Below, piece by piece: positions 21,490 to 30,324 of a stretch of 64,000 bases of DNA. Each line of letters starts with the position of its first letter. Within the stretch, counting starts at the first letter, position 1. Position numbers and translations under genes: made by a program. The stretch is taken from assembly GCF_000744735.1 (NCBI RefSeq), contig NZ_JQMM01000001.1, positions 806,001 through 870,000 of the forward strand. Direction: 5' to 3'. Source of the stretch: Porticoccus hydrocarbonoclasticus MCTG13d. Its GTDB lineage: Bacteria > Pseudomonadota > Gammaproteobacteria > Pseudomonadales > Porticoccaceae. The notes under the pieces are model-generated. The model searched no databases and was not told where the DNA came from. It saw only the letters and a program-made list of their open reading frames with translations.

Positions 21490-21572
21490 TGCCTCCCTGC
21501 CCGCGTCTCCCATGCAAAACCCAAAATTGACTTTGCCCGGTTCCGGGCGTAAATTCCTCCACCTTGCTTAGG

Positions 21573-21792
21573 CAACAGGTTCTCGACGCAGCGTTCAGTG
21601 CGTCGGGTGAAACGGGAAGTCGGTGCGCTCCATGACGCCAGTCAAAGGCAAACCCGACACTGCCCCCGCAACGGTAATTGAGTGAACCCGCAGTACGGGT
21701 TCAAACGCCAGATCACACAGCCACTGTGCACATGCATGGGAAGGCGATCTGGCAGGGGAAACCGCTCATGAGTCCGGAGACCGGCCTGTCGC
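21573..21792 (+). ncRNA. Cobalamin (B12) riboswitch
   Basis: The region holds the conserved elements in order: GGGTGAAACGGGAAGTCGG at about 21605, TGCCCCCGCAACGGTAA at 21661, AGCCACTG at 21719, TGGGAAGGC at 21737 and the 3' B12-box region AGTCCGGAGACCGGCCTGTC at 21771. This is the canonical class for adenosylcobalamin-sensing leaders upstream of btuB. It should repress btuB and the linked uptake operon when AdoCbl is plentiful. Confidence 0.95.
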
Positions 21793-21796
21793 TACG

Positions 21797-21826
21797 CAAA
21801 CGAACCACGGGGTGTGGTTGCGTTGG
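21797..21826 (+). promoter_or_regulatory. Predicted expression-platform hairpin of the B12 riboswitch
   Basis: An imperfect stem joins CAAACGAACCAC and GTGGTTGCGTTG around GGGGT, directly after the riboswitch core. No T tract follows, so control by ribosome binding site access or an anti-hairpin is more likely than simple intrinsic termination. About 90 bases of leader remain before the btuB start at 21919, with CGGAG just upstream. Confidence 0.4.
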
Positions 21827-21918
21827 TGTCGACAGTTTTCCTGTTTCATCGCCAATCATAACTCCGTGGACTGATCTCACTCAGCACGCGTTCGGGGTCG
21901 AACGCCGGAGACTTGTTA

Positions 21919-23868
21919 ATGAAAAAATTTCCTCCCGTCAGTTGCCTGGCACTCCTTGTCATCTCTATTGCCAGCGCACAGGCTGCCGAAACGGCGATTG
22001 ACACTGAAACCGGTAAAAATAATCTTCAGGAAGTCGTGGTCACCGCGTCCCTGGCACCGGTTCAGTTGCAGCAGACCGGCAACGCCATTCATGTTATTTC
22101 CTCCCGGGATATCGAAGTCAGTGGTGCCGCCGTGGTCAGTGACCTGTTGCGCGATGTGCCCGGTATCGCCATCAACCGGAGTGGTCCACTCGGTTCCACT
22201 ACTCAGTTGAGAATGCGCGGTGCCGAAGGCAACCATGTGCTGGTGTTGGTGGATGGTGTTGAGGTGAATGACGGTGCCCAGGCCGATGAATTTAACTGGG
22301 CTCACATGTCTACCGCCGGGGTTGAACGGATCGAGGTGGTGCGGGGTGCACAGAGCGCCCTTTGGGGCAGCGATGCTGTGGCGGGGGTAATCAATATAAT
22401 TACCCGTCAGGCAGACGAGCCATTTCAGGCGCAGGTTTTCTCCGAAGGCGGCAGTCATGGCACCAACCATACGGGCTTTGTTATCGGTGCCAGTGCCGGG
22501 ACAGCTCGCATCAACCTCAGTGGTTCTCACCTGTCTGCCGACGGCGACAATATTTCCCGCTCTGGCAGTGAAGATGATGGCTATCGCAATAGCACGCTCA
22601 ACCTCAACGCCGGCTGGCGACCGCTGGATAACCTGGGCCTATCCCTGACGGCTCGTCAGACAGAAGGTGAAAATGAATTTGATGGCATTGATGACCTGAT
22701 TACCGGTTTGCCGGAGGACGGCAACCATGAATCAGATTTCCGACAGCGCTTTGTCCGCGCCCAGGCGGACTTGTCCCTGCTGGATAATCGCTGGCAGCAC
22801 CGGGTCGCTCTGGCTGTCAGTCGCCACAACAATGAAAACTATACCGATGGCGCGACCACCGGTTCGAATGCCACGCGGAAAAAACAGTACAGCTACCTCA
22901 CCAGTTTCAGCTGGGATGAGCAGACCCAGCGCCTGTCGCTGCTGCTGGAGCGGGAAACCGAGGATTTTCGTCAGCGAGGCCCCATTCTTTTTGGTGACCC
23001 GAACCAGAATCAAAGCCGCGAAACCGACAGTGTGGTACTGGAGTACCGGGTGGTGTTGTGGGATGACCTGACACTGGGTGCCAGTGTGCGTCACGATGAC
23101 AACAGTGAGTTTCAGAATGCCTACACGCGGCGCTTTGATGCCAGTTACCGCATCCCCGCATCCGCCACGCGTTTGCGTGCAAGCTGGGGCACCGCGGTGA
23201 AAAACCCCACGTTCTCCGAGCGCTTTGGTTTCTATACAAATTTTGTCGGCAACCCCGACCTGCGCCCGGAAAAGTCCACCAGTTGGGATGTGGGTGTCGA
23301 TCAGTCACTGTTTGATGACCGGTTGATACTTGGCCTGACCTATTTCCGCGCCCGTCTGGAAAATGAAATCAACGGGTTTGTCTATGATCCGGTTGCCTTT
23401 GCCTTCACAGCAGAAAATGTCGATGGTAACAGCGACCGGCAGGGTGTAGAGCTGACCTTTGATGCCAGCCTGACGCCGACCCTGTCCCTCAAGGGCAGTT
23501 ACACCTACACGGATGCCACTGAGCCAGACAGTGGCGGTCGGGATGTGGATGAACTGCGTCGGCCCCGCCATCTCGGCAGTACGACGCTGAACTGGCAGGT
23601 GGCTGAACGCCTCAATATTGTTCTGAATGCCCAGTACAATGGCCACCAGGATGACCAGTATTTTCCACCCTGGCCGCAACCTTCAACACGGATTGAACTG
23701 GATGATTACACGCTGGTGAATCTGAGTGCCCAGTATCAGGCGGGCAAATCACTGACCATTTATACCCGGCTGGAAAACCTGCTGGATGAAGATTATGAAG
23801 AGGTTTTTGGTTATGAGACACTCGGTTTTGGTGCCATGGTGGGTGTTCGCTACAGCTTCACCCAATAA
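21919..23868 (+). CDS. btuB: TonB-dependent vitamin B12 receptor
   Basis: 649 residues. The ATG at 21919 gives the signal peptide KKFPPVSCLALLVISIASAQA; a TTG two codons earlier is not needed. The plug begins with the TonB box LQEVVVTAS, and has IAINRSGPLGSTTQLRMRGA and RIEVVRGAQSALWGSDAVAG, typical of BtuB. The barrel ends in the aromatic GVRYSFTQ. BtuB binds cobalamin at the outer face and passes it to the periplasm with TonB energy. Its placement under a B12 riboswitch and ahead of btuCDF and cobO makes the substrate call firm. Confidence 0.95.
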   Translation: MKKFPPVSCLALLVISIASAQAAETAIDTETGKNNLQEVVVTASLAPVQLQQTGNAIHVISSRDIEVSGAAVVSDLLRDVPGIAINRSGPLGSTTQLRMRGAEGNHVLVLVDGVEVNDGAQADEFNWAHMSTAGVERIEVVRGAQSALWGSDAVAGVINIITRQADEPFQAQVFSEGGSHGTNHTGFVIGASAGTARINLSGSHLSADGDNISRSGSEDDGYRNSTLNLNAGWRPLDNLGLSLTARQTEGENEFDGIDDLITGLPEDGNHESDFRQRFVRAQADLSLLDNRWQHRVALAVSRHNNENYTDGATTGSNATRKKQYSYLTSFSWDEQTQRLSLLLERETEDFRQRGPILFGDPNQNQSRETDSVVLEYRVVLWDDLTLGASVRHDDNSEFQNAYTRRFDASYRIPASATRLRASWGTAVKNPTFSERFGFYTNFVGNPDLRPEKSTSWDVGVDQSLFDDRLILGLTYFRARLENEINGFVYDPVAFAFTAENVDGNSDRQGVELTFDASLTPTLSLKGSYTYTDATEPDSGGRDVDELRRPRHLGSTTLNWQVAERLNIVLNAQYNGHQDDQYFPPWPQPSTRIELDDYTLVNLSAQYQAGKSLTIYTRLENLLDEDYEEVFGYETLGFGAMVGVRYSFTQ

Positions 23869-23894
23869 GTTGTCAGCTCAGGGAGCTGCGTAGC

Positions 23895-24590
23895 GTGACC
23901 GATTTCAGCAGACTCGGGAAAACCCGAGTGTTATTGTCCTGGAGCAGTGGCAAGGATTCCGCCTGGGCGCTTTATCAATTGCAGCGGGATCCCACCGTGG
24001 AGGTGGTCGGGTTGTTGACCACCTACAATCAGGCGTTTGCCCGCTCGGCCATCCACGGCGTCCGCCTGAACCTGGTACGCGCCCAGGCGGATGCTGCCGG
24101 CTTGCCGCTGTTGGCGATTCCCCTGCCCTGGCCGTGCAGCAATGAGCAGTATGAGCAGGCCATGCGTACCGGGCTGGAGGAAGCCATACAGCAATTCTCA
24201 CCCGACGCCATTGCCTTTGGCGACCTGTTTCTGGAGGACATTCGCGCCTACCGCGAAAGCCGTATGGCACAGACCGGGCTTGAGGTATTGTTTCCGATCT
24301 GGGCTACGCCCACAGATCAACTGGCCCGGGCCATGGTGGACAGTGGCTTGCAGGCACGTGTGACCTGTCTGGACCCCGGTAGGATGCCCCAGTCACTGGC
24401 GGGCGCCGCGTTCAATCTGGATTTTCTGACGAAACTGCCGGCAAAGGTCGATCCCTGCGGGGAGAATGGTGAATTCCACAGCTTTGCCTGGAACGGGCCG
24501 ATGTTCAAATGGCCGATACGGGTTGAGGTGGGTGAAACAGTGACTCGGGAGGGGTTTTTGTACACTGACCTGAAAGAGGTGGTGGCTTGA
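23895..24590 (+). CDS. Dph6-like adenine nucleotide alpha hydrolase (ATP pyrophosphatase fold)
   Basis: 231 residues from a GTG at 23895. The PP-loop SWSSGKDSAWALYQL (SGKDS at 18-22) and the motif AFGDLFLEDIRAYRESR place it in the diphthine-ammonia ligase (Dph6) related family. Bacteria lack diphthamide, so the substrate here is unknown; family members form amides from acids using ATP. It lies in the B12 operon, 26 bp after btuB, and its TGA overlaps the TTG of the next gene. An amidation related to corrinoid handling is a guess drawn only from context. Confidence 0.85.
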   Translation: MTDFSRLGKTRVLLSWSSGKDSAWALYQLQRDPTVEVVGLLTTYNQAFARSAIHGVRLNLVRAQADAAGLPLLAIPLPWPCSNEQYEQAMRTGLEEAIQQFSPDAIAFGDLFLEDIRAYRESRMAQTGLEVLFPIWATPTDQLARAMVDSGLQARVTCLDPGRMPQSLAGAAFNLDFLTKLPAKVDPCGENGEFHSFAWNGPMFKWPIRVEVGETVTREGFLYTDLKEVVA

Positions 24591-25513
24591 GGGTTGTCTC
24601 GCTGTTGCCCAGCGCCACAGAGATCATCTGTGGCATTGGACTCCGTGACAGTCTGGTGGGTGTCACCCATGAGTGTGATTTTCCGCCCGACGTGGTGGGA
24701 TTGCCGGTGGTGACTGCTTCCAGGATTCCCAAGGGGCTGGCCAGTGATGAGATCGATACGCTGGTCAGTGACCAACTGGAAACGGACAGTGCGCTATACA
24801 GTCTGAACGAGCCGGTGTTACGGGGGCTCGCCCCTGATTTGATCGTCACCCAGGCCCTTTGTGACGTCTGTGCGGTCTCTGCCGGTGAGGTGAATGAGAT
24901 GGCCTGTCAGTTGCCCGGTGATGTTCGGGTGGTCAATCTGGAACCCACCTGTCTGCAGGATGTTCTGGATACGGTGTTACTAGTGGGAGCGGCGGCGGGT
25001 TGTACCGCGGCGGCCGCTACCTATCACGCCGAGCTCTGTCGCCGGGTCAATCAGGTGGCGGCGCGGACAGCGGCGGCTGTGCCGGCGTTGCGTCCCCGAG
25101 TGGCAATTCTGGAGTGGCTTGACCCGATCTACGATGGTGGGCACTGGTACCCGGAGTTGATCGAGCTGGCCGGTGGCACGCCCTGTTTTGGCGAGCAGCA
25201 GCGGCCATCCCGCCGCCGCTCATGGGGTGAGCTGATGGCCGTGGCACCGGATGTGGTGGTCGTTTCATTGTGCGGATTTGACTTGGAGCGCACGGCCCTG
25301 GATATTCCCCTGCTGACAGGCAGATCAGGTTACGGCATGCTGCCAGCGACAGTATCCGATCAGATCTATATGGTAGACGGCAACAGTTATTTCAGCCGTC
25401 CCGGCCCCCGGTTGGTGGACAGTCTGGAAATACTGGCCAATCTGCTGCACCCCGAAATTCACCCGCTGCCCCAGGGTATGATGGGCGCAGTGAAAATTCC
25501 GAATACCCCCTGA
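24587..25513 (+). CDS. Cobalamin-binding protein, BtuF-like, without signal peptide
   Basis: 308 residues from a TTG (24587) that overlaps the previous stop. It has the BtuF/FepB periplasmic-binding fold: RVVSLLPSATEIICGIGL at the N-terminus (SLLPSATE matches BtuF SLxPxxTE), a long linker helix in the middle and HWYPELIELAGGTP in the second lobe. Unlike BtuF, no hydrophobic leader is present, and the gene start is fixed by coupling, so the product appears cytosolic. A second copy with a signal peptide (btuF, 27921) completes the ABC transporter. This one may be an intracellular corrinoid chaperone; unproven. Confidence 0.8.
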   Translation: MRVVSLLPSATEIICGIGLRDSLVGVTHECDFPPDVVGLPVVTASRIPKGLASDEIDTLVSDQLETDSALYSLNEPVLRGLAPDLIVTQALCDVCAVSAGEVNEMACQLPGDVRVVNLEPTCLQDVLDTVLLVGAAAGCTAAAATYHAELCRRVNQVAARTAAAVPALRPRVAILEWLDPIYDGGHWYPELIELAGGTPCFGEQQRPSRRRSWGELMAVAPDVVVVSLCGFDLERTALDIPLLTGRSGYGMLPATVSDQIYMVDGNSYFSRPGPRLVDSLEILANLLHPEIHPLPQGMMGAVKIPNTP

Positions 25514-25522
25514 GGAAATGCA

Positions 25523-26116
25523 ATGACCGACAAACACCAGCAGAAGATGCAGAAGCTCAAGGAAAAAGTCGACGCAGGTATAGCGGCCGCAGACCAGGAG
25601 CGCGGTGTGATGATTTTGCTCACAGGTGATGGCAAGGGTAAATCCAGTTCTGCCTTTGGCATGGTGATGCGGGCACTGGGCTATCACTATAAGGTGGGTG
25701 TGGTGCAATTCATCAAGGGTGAGCAGCTCTCGGGCGAAGAGCTATACCTGCAGGAAAAGTGCCCGGAAGTGGACTTCTACCAGATGGGCACCGGCTTTAC
25801 TTGGAATACCCAGGATCGTCGTGGTGATATGGAGGCCGCCTTGCGCACTTGGCTGGTGGCCAAGCGGATGCTGGCCGATGAAAGTTTCCATCTGGTGGTG
25901 CTGGATGAGTTGACCTACATGCTCAGTTTTCAGTATCTCGATGAGGCGGAAGTGCTGGATGCATTGCGCAACCGACCGTTCAGTCAGAGTGTTGTGGTGA
26001 CCGGCCGCGGTGGCGGGGCGGGGCTGCAGGCGCTGGCGGATACCGTCTCCGAGATACGGGACGTCAAACACGCCTATCGCGCCGGTATTATGGCACGGCG
26101 CGGTGTGGACTTCTGA
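25523..26116 (+). CDS. cobO: Corrinoid adenosyltransferase (CobO/BtuR type)
   Basis: 197 residues. The P-loop LTGDGKGKSSSAFGM (35-49) and the motif LDELTYMLSFQYLD identify the CobA/CobO/BtuR family, which transfers the adenosyl group of ATP to the cobalt of cob(I)alamin to make the coenzyme form. TGRGG in VVVTGRGGGAGLQALADTVSEI is also characteristic. Its place between B12 uptake genes suggests it adenosylates imported cobalamin (salvage). The product is the cofactor for IcmF encoded 15 kb downstream. Confidence 0.95.
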   Translation: MTDKHQQKMQKLKEKVDAGIAAADQERGVMILLTGDGKGKSSSAFGMVMRALGYHYKVGVVQFIKGEQLSGEELYLQEKCPEVDFYQMGTGFTWNTQDRRGDMEAALRTWLVAKRMLADESFHLVVLDELTYMLSFQYLDEAEVLDALRNRPFSQSVVVTGRGGGAGLQALADTVSEIRDVKHAYRAGIMARRGVDF

Positions 26117-26127
26117 CGGGCCGACCG

Positions 26128-27144
26128 TTGCATCGTCTTCCCCCTCGGGCCTTTATGGTGTTTGCCCTGGTTTTGCTGCTGCTGGCTGTATTGCTTGGCT
26201 TGCTCGTGGGCCCGGTACAGATTGCTCCGGTAAAACTGCTGACGCTCTGGTCTGCTGATCAGGATATGGACGGTCGTGTGCTGGAGCTGATTCGTCTGCC
26301 ACGGGTGTTGTTGGCGGCTCTGGTCGGTGCCTGTCTGGCCAGTTGCGGTGCCGTGATGCAGGGTCTGTTTCGCAATCCACTGGCCGATCCCTCCCTGATC
26401 GGCGTTTCCAGTGGCGCCTCGGTAGGCGCCAGTTGTGTGATTTTCTTCGGTGGTTTTGGCTTCCTGGGCCCCGGGTTGGGGCTGCCAGCCATTGCGATCG
26501 GTGCCTTTCTTGGCGGTATGGCTGCCACGGCCGTCGTTTACCGGCTGGCAACCTCGGTAACCGGCACCTCTGTATCCACCATGTTGCTCGCCGGAATTGC
26601 CATTACGGCACTGGCGGGGGCGGTAACCAGCCTGTTCAGTTTCTTTGCCGACAATGAAATGCTGCGTCGCATCAGCCTCTGGCAAATGGGTAACCTGGAC
26701 AGTGCCAATTGGCACCGTGTGATGGTAATTGCCGCGGTGGTGATACCGCTGGTATTGGTCCTGCCGCGCGAAGGCCGTGCGTTGAATGCCATGTTGCTGG
26801 GAGAATCCGAGGCCCGCCATCTGGGGATTGGCGTCGAGCAGCTGAAACGGCGATTGATCGTACTGACGGCACTCGGGGTTGGTGTGGCGGTGGCGGTGTC
26901 GGGTGTGGTCGCTTTTGTGGGGCTGATTGTGCCCCATCTGGTGCGGTTGCTGATCGGGCCCGATCACCGTTACCTGATTCCCGGTTCTGCCCTGTTGGGG
27001 GCGGTGTTGCTGTTGCTGGCGGATACCGGGGCCCGGACCCTGATGTCGCCAGCTGAATTGCCCACCGGGGTGATCACGGCCCTGCTGGGGGCACCATTCT
27101 TCGTTGCTCTGTTGCTCCGGCAGCGCCGGGATCTGGTGAGTTAG
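26128..27144 (+). CDS. btuC: Vitamin B12 ABC transporter permease
   Basis: 338 residues from a TTG at 26128; an ATG at 26155 (codon 10) would also work. About ten hydrophobic helices are visible, with the family marks LPRVLLAALVGACLASCGAVMQGLFRNPLADP, then VAFVGLIVPHLVRLLIGPDHR, the cytoplasmic loop that contacts BtuD, and LPTGVITALLGAPFF. This belongs to the FecCD/BtuC permeases. It lies 11 bp after cobO and 4 bp before btuD. The opposite-strand ORF of 434 codons here is a shadow of strong codon bias. Confidence 0.93.
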   Translation: MHRLPPRAFMVFALVLLLLAVLLGLLVGPVQIAPVKLLTLWSADQDMDGRVLELIRLPRVLLAALVGACLASCGAVMQGLFRNPLADPSLIGVSSGASVGASCVIFFGGFGFLGPGLGLPAIAIGAFLGGMAATAVVYRLATSVTGTSVSTMLLAGIAITALAGAVTSLFSFFADNEMLRRISLWQMGNLDSANWHRVMVIAAVVIPLVLVLPREGRALNAMLLGESEARHLGIGVEQLKRRLIVLTALGVGVAVAVSGVVAFVGLIVPHLVRLLIGPDHRYLIPGSALLGAVLLLLADTGARTLMSPAELPTGVITALLGAPFFVALLLRQRRDLVS

Positions 27145-27148
27145 CGCG

Positions 27149-27919
27149 ATGCTGGAAGCACAGGGTCTGTCATTTTCCATCGCCGGGTTTTCGCTGCTGC
27201 GGGATATCGATTTGCGTGTGGAGCCGGGCAAGGTCACGGCCATTATTGGTCCCAATGGGGCCGGTAAAACCAGCCTGTTACGTCTTCTGACAGGCGAACA
27301 GCGGTCCACGGCGGGCAACATTGCGCTGAGTGGCCGGCCACTGGGGGACTGGTCGCCGACACAGTTGGCCAGCGTCATGGCGGTGTTGCCCCAGAGTTCA
27401 CGGCTCGATTTTCCCTTTACCGCCCGGGAGGTGGTGATGATGGGGCGTATTCCTCACGCCACTGGACTGGTCCGCGATACCGCCATTGTCGATGCAGCCC
27501 TGGCCGCTGTGGATGGCAGTTATCTGGACAAGCGTTTTTATACCCACATGTCCGGCGGTGAAAAGCAGCGCGTCCAGCTGGCTCGGGTGCTGGCCCAGAT
27601 CTGGGAGCCGGTGACCGACCATGCCCGCGTGTTGATACTCGACGAGCCCACCTCTTCTTTTGATCTCGCACACCAGCAACTGACCATTACCAATATGCGC
27701 AGTTTTGCCGCTCAGGGCGTTGGCGTATTGGTGGTGATTCACGATCTGAACATGGCGGCCCGCTGTGCCGACCAGCTGCTGGTATTGAGTTGTGGGCGGA
27801 TTGCCGCCTTCGGTTCGCCGCAGCAGGTGCTCACAGCCACGACGATCAAGCAGGTCTTCAATGTGGACGTGTCCATCGGCATCAACCCGCTGACGGGCAC
27901 GCCACTGGTGATTGCCTGA
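27149..27919 (+). CDS. btuD: Vitamin B12 ABC transporter ATP-binding protein
   Basis: 256 residues with Walker A GPNGAGKTSLLRLL, signature MSGGEKQRVQLARVLAQ and Walker B RVLILDEPTSSFDLAH, then H-loop VLVVIHDLNMA. The closest relatives include HmuV/BtuD-type ATPases. The location between btuC and btuF fixes the B12 role; by sequence alone a haem transporter ATPase would also fit. It overlaps the TTG-extended btuF frame; the btuF ATG starts 1 bp after this stop. Confidence 0.92.
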   Translation: MLEAQGLSFSIAGFSLLRDIDLRVEPGKVTAIIGPNGAGKTSLLRLLTGEQRSTAGNIALSGRPLGDWSPTQLASVMAVLPQSSRLDFPFTAREVVMMGRIPHATGLVRDTAIVDAALAAVDGSYLDKRFYTHMSGGEKQRVQLARVLAQIWEPVTDHARVLILDEPTSSFDLAHQQLTITNMRSFAAQGVGVLVVIHDLNMAARCADQLLVLSCGRIAAFGSPQQVLTATTIKQVFNVDVSIGINPLTGTPLVIA

Positions 27920-27920
27920 G

Positions 27921-28784
27921 ATGCCCCGAACTCTACTGATACTTTTGTTGGCATTGTGCGGAGCTGCGGTGTCTGCAGAAATCCGTGTTCAGGATGATAT
28001 CGGTGAACAACTTGTGCTCGAGGGCCCGGCCCAACGGGTGATTACTCTGGCGCCTCACCTGACCGAATTGGTATATGCCGTGGGTGGTGGTGACCAGATG
28101 ACTGCTACTGTGGCCTGGAGCGACTTTCCCGCAGCGGCAAAAGCCCTGCCGGTGATTGGCTCCAATAATAAAATCAATTACGAGGCCCTGCTACAGTATC
28201 AGCCGGATCTGGTACTGGTATGGTTGAGCGGCAATGGGGAGAGCATGATCAAACGGCTCAAATCCCTGGGCCTGAACGTCTATGTCAATAAGCCCCGCCA
28301 CTTGGACGATATTCCCCGCAGCGTGTTGAATATCGGCAAACTGCTGGGTCGCGAAGATACCGCGGAGCCTGTGGCTGCCCAGTTTCGCCAGGCCATAAAA
28401 ACACTGGGTGATGAGTACGGTCAGTCGCGCCCGGTGACGGTGTATTACCAGATATGGCAGTCACCACTGATGACCTTCGGTGGCAGCCACCTGGTCTCGG
28501 ATGTGATGGCACTGTGCGGTGGGCACAACGTGTTTGCCAATACCGCAGGGCTGGTGCCAAGACTGAGCGTGGAATCAGTTCTGGCAGCCGATCCGGAAGT
28601 CATTGTGGTGGGGCAGTACACGGAAGCCGGGACAGCGTTTGATTACTGGCGTCAATGGCCACAATTGCGTGCCGTCGCCGGTGGACATATTTACGATGTA
28701 GACCCCTATCTTTTACACCGTCATACCCCACGTATCGTTAAGGGTGCCCGGCAGTTGTGCGAGGCTATCGATCACGTCCGGTGA
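27921..28784 (+). CDS. btuF: Periplasmic vitamin B12-binding protein
   Basis: 287 residues from the ATG at 27921, giving a signal peptide (MPRTLLILLLALCGAAVSAE). The fold marks RVITLAPHLTELVYAVGGG and SWP-like helix region, then EVIVVGQYTEAG and the closing IVKGARQLCEAI match BtuF-type solute-binding proteins. It delivers cobalamin from the periplasm to BtuCD. A perfect intrinsic terminator follows at 28817, so it is the last gene of the riboswitch-controlled operon. Confidence 0.9.
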   Translation: MPRTLLILLLALCGAAVSAEIRVQDDIGEQLVLEGPAQRVITLAPHLTELVYAVGGGDQMTATVAWSDFPAAAKALPVIGSNNKINYEALLQYQPDLVLVWLSGNGESMIKRLKSLGLNVYVNKPRHLDDIPRSVLNIGKLLGREDTAEPVAAQFRQAIKTLGDEYGQSRPVTVYYQIWQSPLMTFGGSHLVSDVMALCGGHNVFANTAGLVPRLSVESVLAADPEVIVVGQYTEAGTAFDYWRQWPQLRAVAGGHIYDVDPYLLHRHTPRIVKGARQLCEAIDHVR

Positions 28785-28816
28785 CATAATGCCGGACAAA
28801 GTATTATTGCACCCGT

Positions 28817-28845
28817 AAAAAAGCCGCCCGGAGGCGGCTTTTTCC
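28817..28845. terminator. Bidirectional intrinsic terminator between btuF and amtB
   Basis: AAAAGCCGCC, loop CGGA, GGCGGCTTTTT. The A run on the left and T run on the right make it usable from both strands; it ends the B12 operon (+) and may serve amtB (-), whose stop lies 45 bp away. Confidence 0.92.
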
Positions 28846-28889
28846 TGTTCACATTGACCGGTAAACACAATCGGTACAGTAGCAAATCC

Positions 28890-30200
28890 TCAGATATCGT
28901 AGCCCCTCTCATCATGCTGGGAGATATCCAGCCCCTGGGTTTCCTCCTCGTCGTCTACTCTCAGACCAACCATCAGGTTAACCAGCTTCAACAATACAAA
29001 AGTCAGTATGGCAGTATAGGCAAGCGTACTGAGTACCCCGATAAACTGGACTTTTAGCTGGGAATCCATCGCCATACCCTCGGCATAGCCCTGACCGCTG
29101 AAGACGCCGAGGTCGGCGGAGATGAATATCCCGGCTAGCAGGGTGCCGAGGATCCCTCCGATGCCGTGTACCGGGAAGACGTCGAGTGAGTCGTCAATCC
29201 GGAAGCGCAGTTTGAGCATCTGGGTTGCAAAATAGCAGATGATGCCGGCGCTGAAGCCGATCAGCACTGCACCGCCGGGGCCGACAAAGCCCGATGCCGG
29301 GGTGATGGTGCCGAGACCCGCCACCATACCTGTAACGATACCCAGTACCGAAGGCTTGCCGTGTTTGATCCACTCCATCATCATCCAGGCCAGTGAACCG
29401 GTGGCGGCAGAGATGTGGGTTACCAGGATGGCCATGCCCGCGTCACCGTTGGCAGCGAGAGCCGAACCGCCATTAAAGCCAAACCAGCCAACCCAGAGCA
29501 TCCCTGCCCCGGTAACGGTCATGGTCAGGTTGTGCGGCATCATTGGCTGTTGCTGGAAGCCACGGCGGCGACCCAGAACGATCGCCGTCACCAGCGCGGC
29601 AACCCCAGCGGTAATATGCACAACCGTGCCACCGGCAAAATCCAGCAGCCCCATTTCAGCCAGCCAGCCACCGCCCCACACCCAGTGGGTAATCGGCACG
29701 TAGACCACCAGCAGCCAGAGGCAGCTGAACAGCATGACTGCCGAAAAGCGCATACGTTCGGCAAAACCGCCGACAATCAGCGCCGGGGTGATAATGGCGA
29801 AGGTCATTTGAAACATGAAGAATACAGTCTCGGGGATATCTCCGGCCAGACTATCTTTCGTTACACCAGCCAGCATGATATTTTGCAGGTTGCCAATCCA
29901 GGCATTCATTGAGCCGCCATCACCGAAAGCCAGGCTATAGCCGCAGATCAACCATATCAGTGAGGCCGCACAGGTAATGGCAAAGCACTGCATTAATACC
30001 GACAGCACGTTTTTTGCTCTGACCAGCCCGGCGTAAAAAAGCGACAGACCGGGAATTGTCATGAACAGCACCAGCGCAGTGGCGGTCAGAATCCATGCCG
30101 TATTTGCACCATTAACGGCCTCTGTGTGACCCATAGTCGGTGCAAGCAAGCTTAATAACAGTGCATACAGGGTGGTGCGGTGTCTTACAGACCTGAACAT
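28890..30200 (-). CDS. amtB: Ammonium transporter
   Basis: 436 residues from the ATG at 30200, which follows GAGGG; the extra N-terminal codons of the longest ORF are not used. A signal-peptide-like leader (TLYALLLSLLAPTMGHTEA) precedes eleven expected membrane helices. The twin-His pore is represented by GGTVVHITAGVAAL and VFPVHGIGGILG, and FNGGSALAANG is typical. AmtB conducts NH3/NH4+ under low nitrogen and is gated by GlnK. No glnK is in the window, unlike the usual glnK-amtB pair. A sigma-54 promoter and NtrC-like sites lie upstream. Confidence 0.95.
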   Translation of the reverse strand: MFRSVRHRTTLYALLLSLLAPTMGHTEAVNGANTAWILTATALVLFMTIPGLSLFYAGLVRAKNVLSVLMQCFAITCAASLIWLICGYSLAFGDGGSMNAWIGNLQNIMLAGVTKDSLAGDIPETVFFMFQMTFAIITPALIVGGFAERMRFSAVMLFSCLWLLVVYVPITHWVWGGGWLAEMGLLDFAGGTVVHITAGVAALVTAIVLGRRRGFQQQPMMPHNLTMTVTGAGMLWVGWFGFNGGSALAANGDAGMAILVTHISAATGSLAWMMMEWIKHGKPSVLGIVTGMVAGLGTITPASGFVGPGGAVLIGFSAGIICYFATQMLKLRFRIDDSLDVFPVHGIGGILGTLLAGIFISADLGVFSGQGYAEGMAMDSQLKVQFIGVLSTLAYTAILTFVLLKLVNLMVGLRVDDEEETQGLDISQHDERGYDI

Positions 30201-30218
30201 AATTAATCCCTCACAGTA

Positions 30219-30237
30219 TTGCACTATAAGTGTGCAA
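30219..30237. promoter_or_regulatory. NtrC-like palindrome upstream of amtB
   Basis: TTGCAC-N7-GTGCAA, a perfect dyad fitting the NtrC site consensus TGCAC-N7-GTGCA. It lies in the predicted leader about 20 bp before the amtB ATG. A weaker match, GGCGCTACTATGGTGCT, lies at 30353-30369, upstream of the sigma-54 promoter. Confidence 0.55.
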
Positions 30238-30324
30238 TATTTTGGCTCATGCTGGTGCTAATGCATCAGAATAGAGCGATTTTTTTGTTTTTTAGCCTTA
30301 AACAAGGCGTTCAGATAAGGTTTC

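Noticed and set aside
26074-27378. 434-codon minus-strand ORF opposite btuC
   Set aside because: It lies antisense to a clear btuC with all helices; the translation is low-complexity Gln/His/Arg-rich, typical of an antisense frame in GC-rich DNA.
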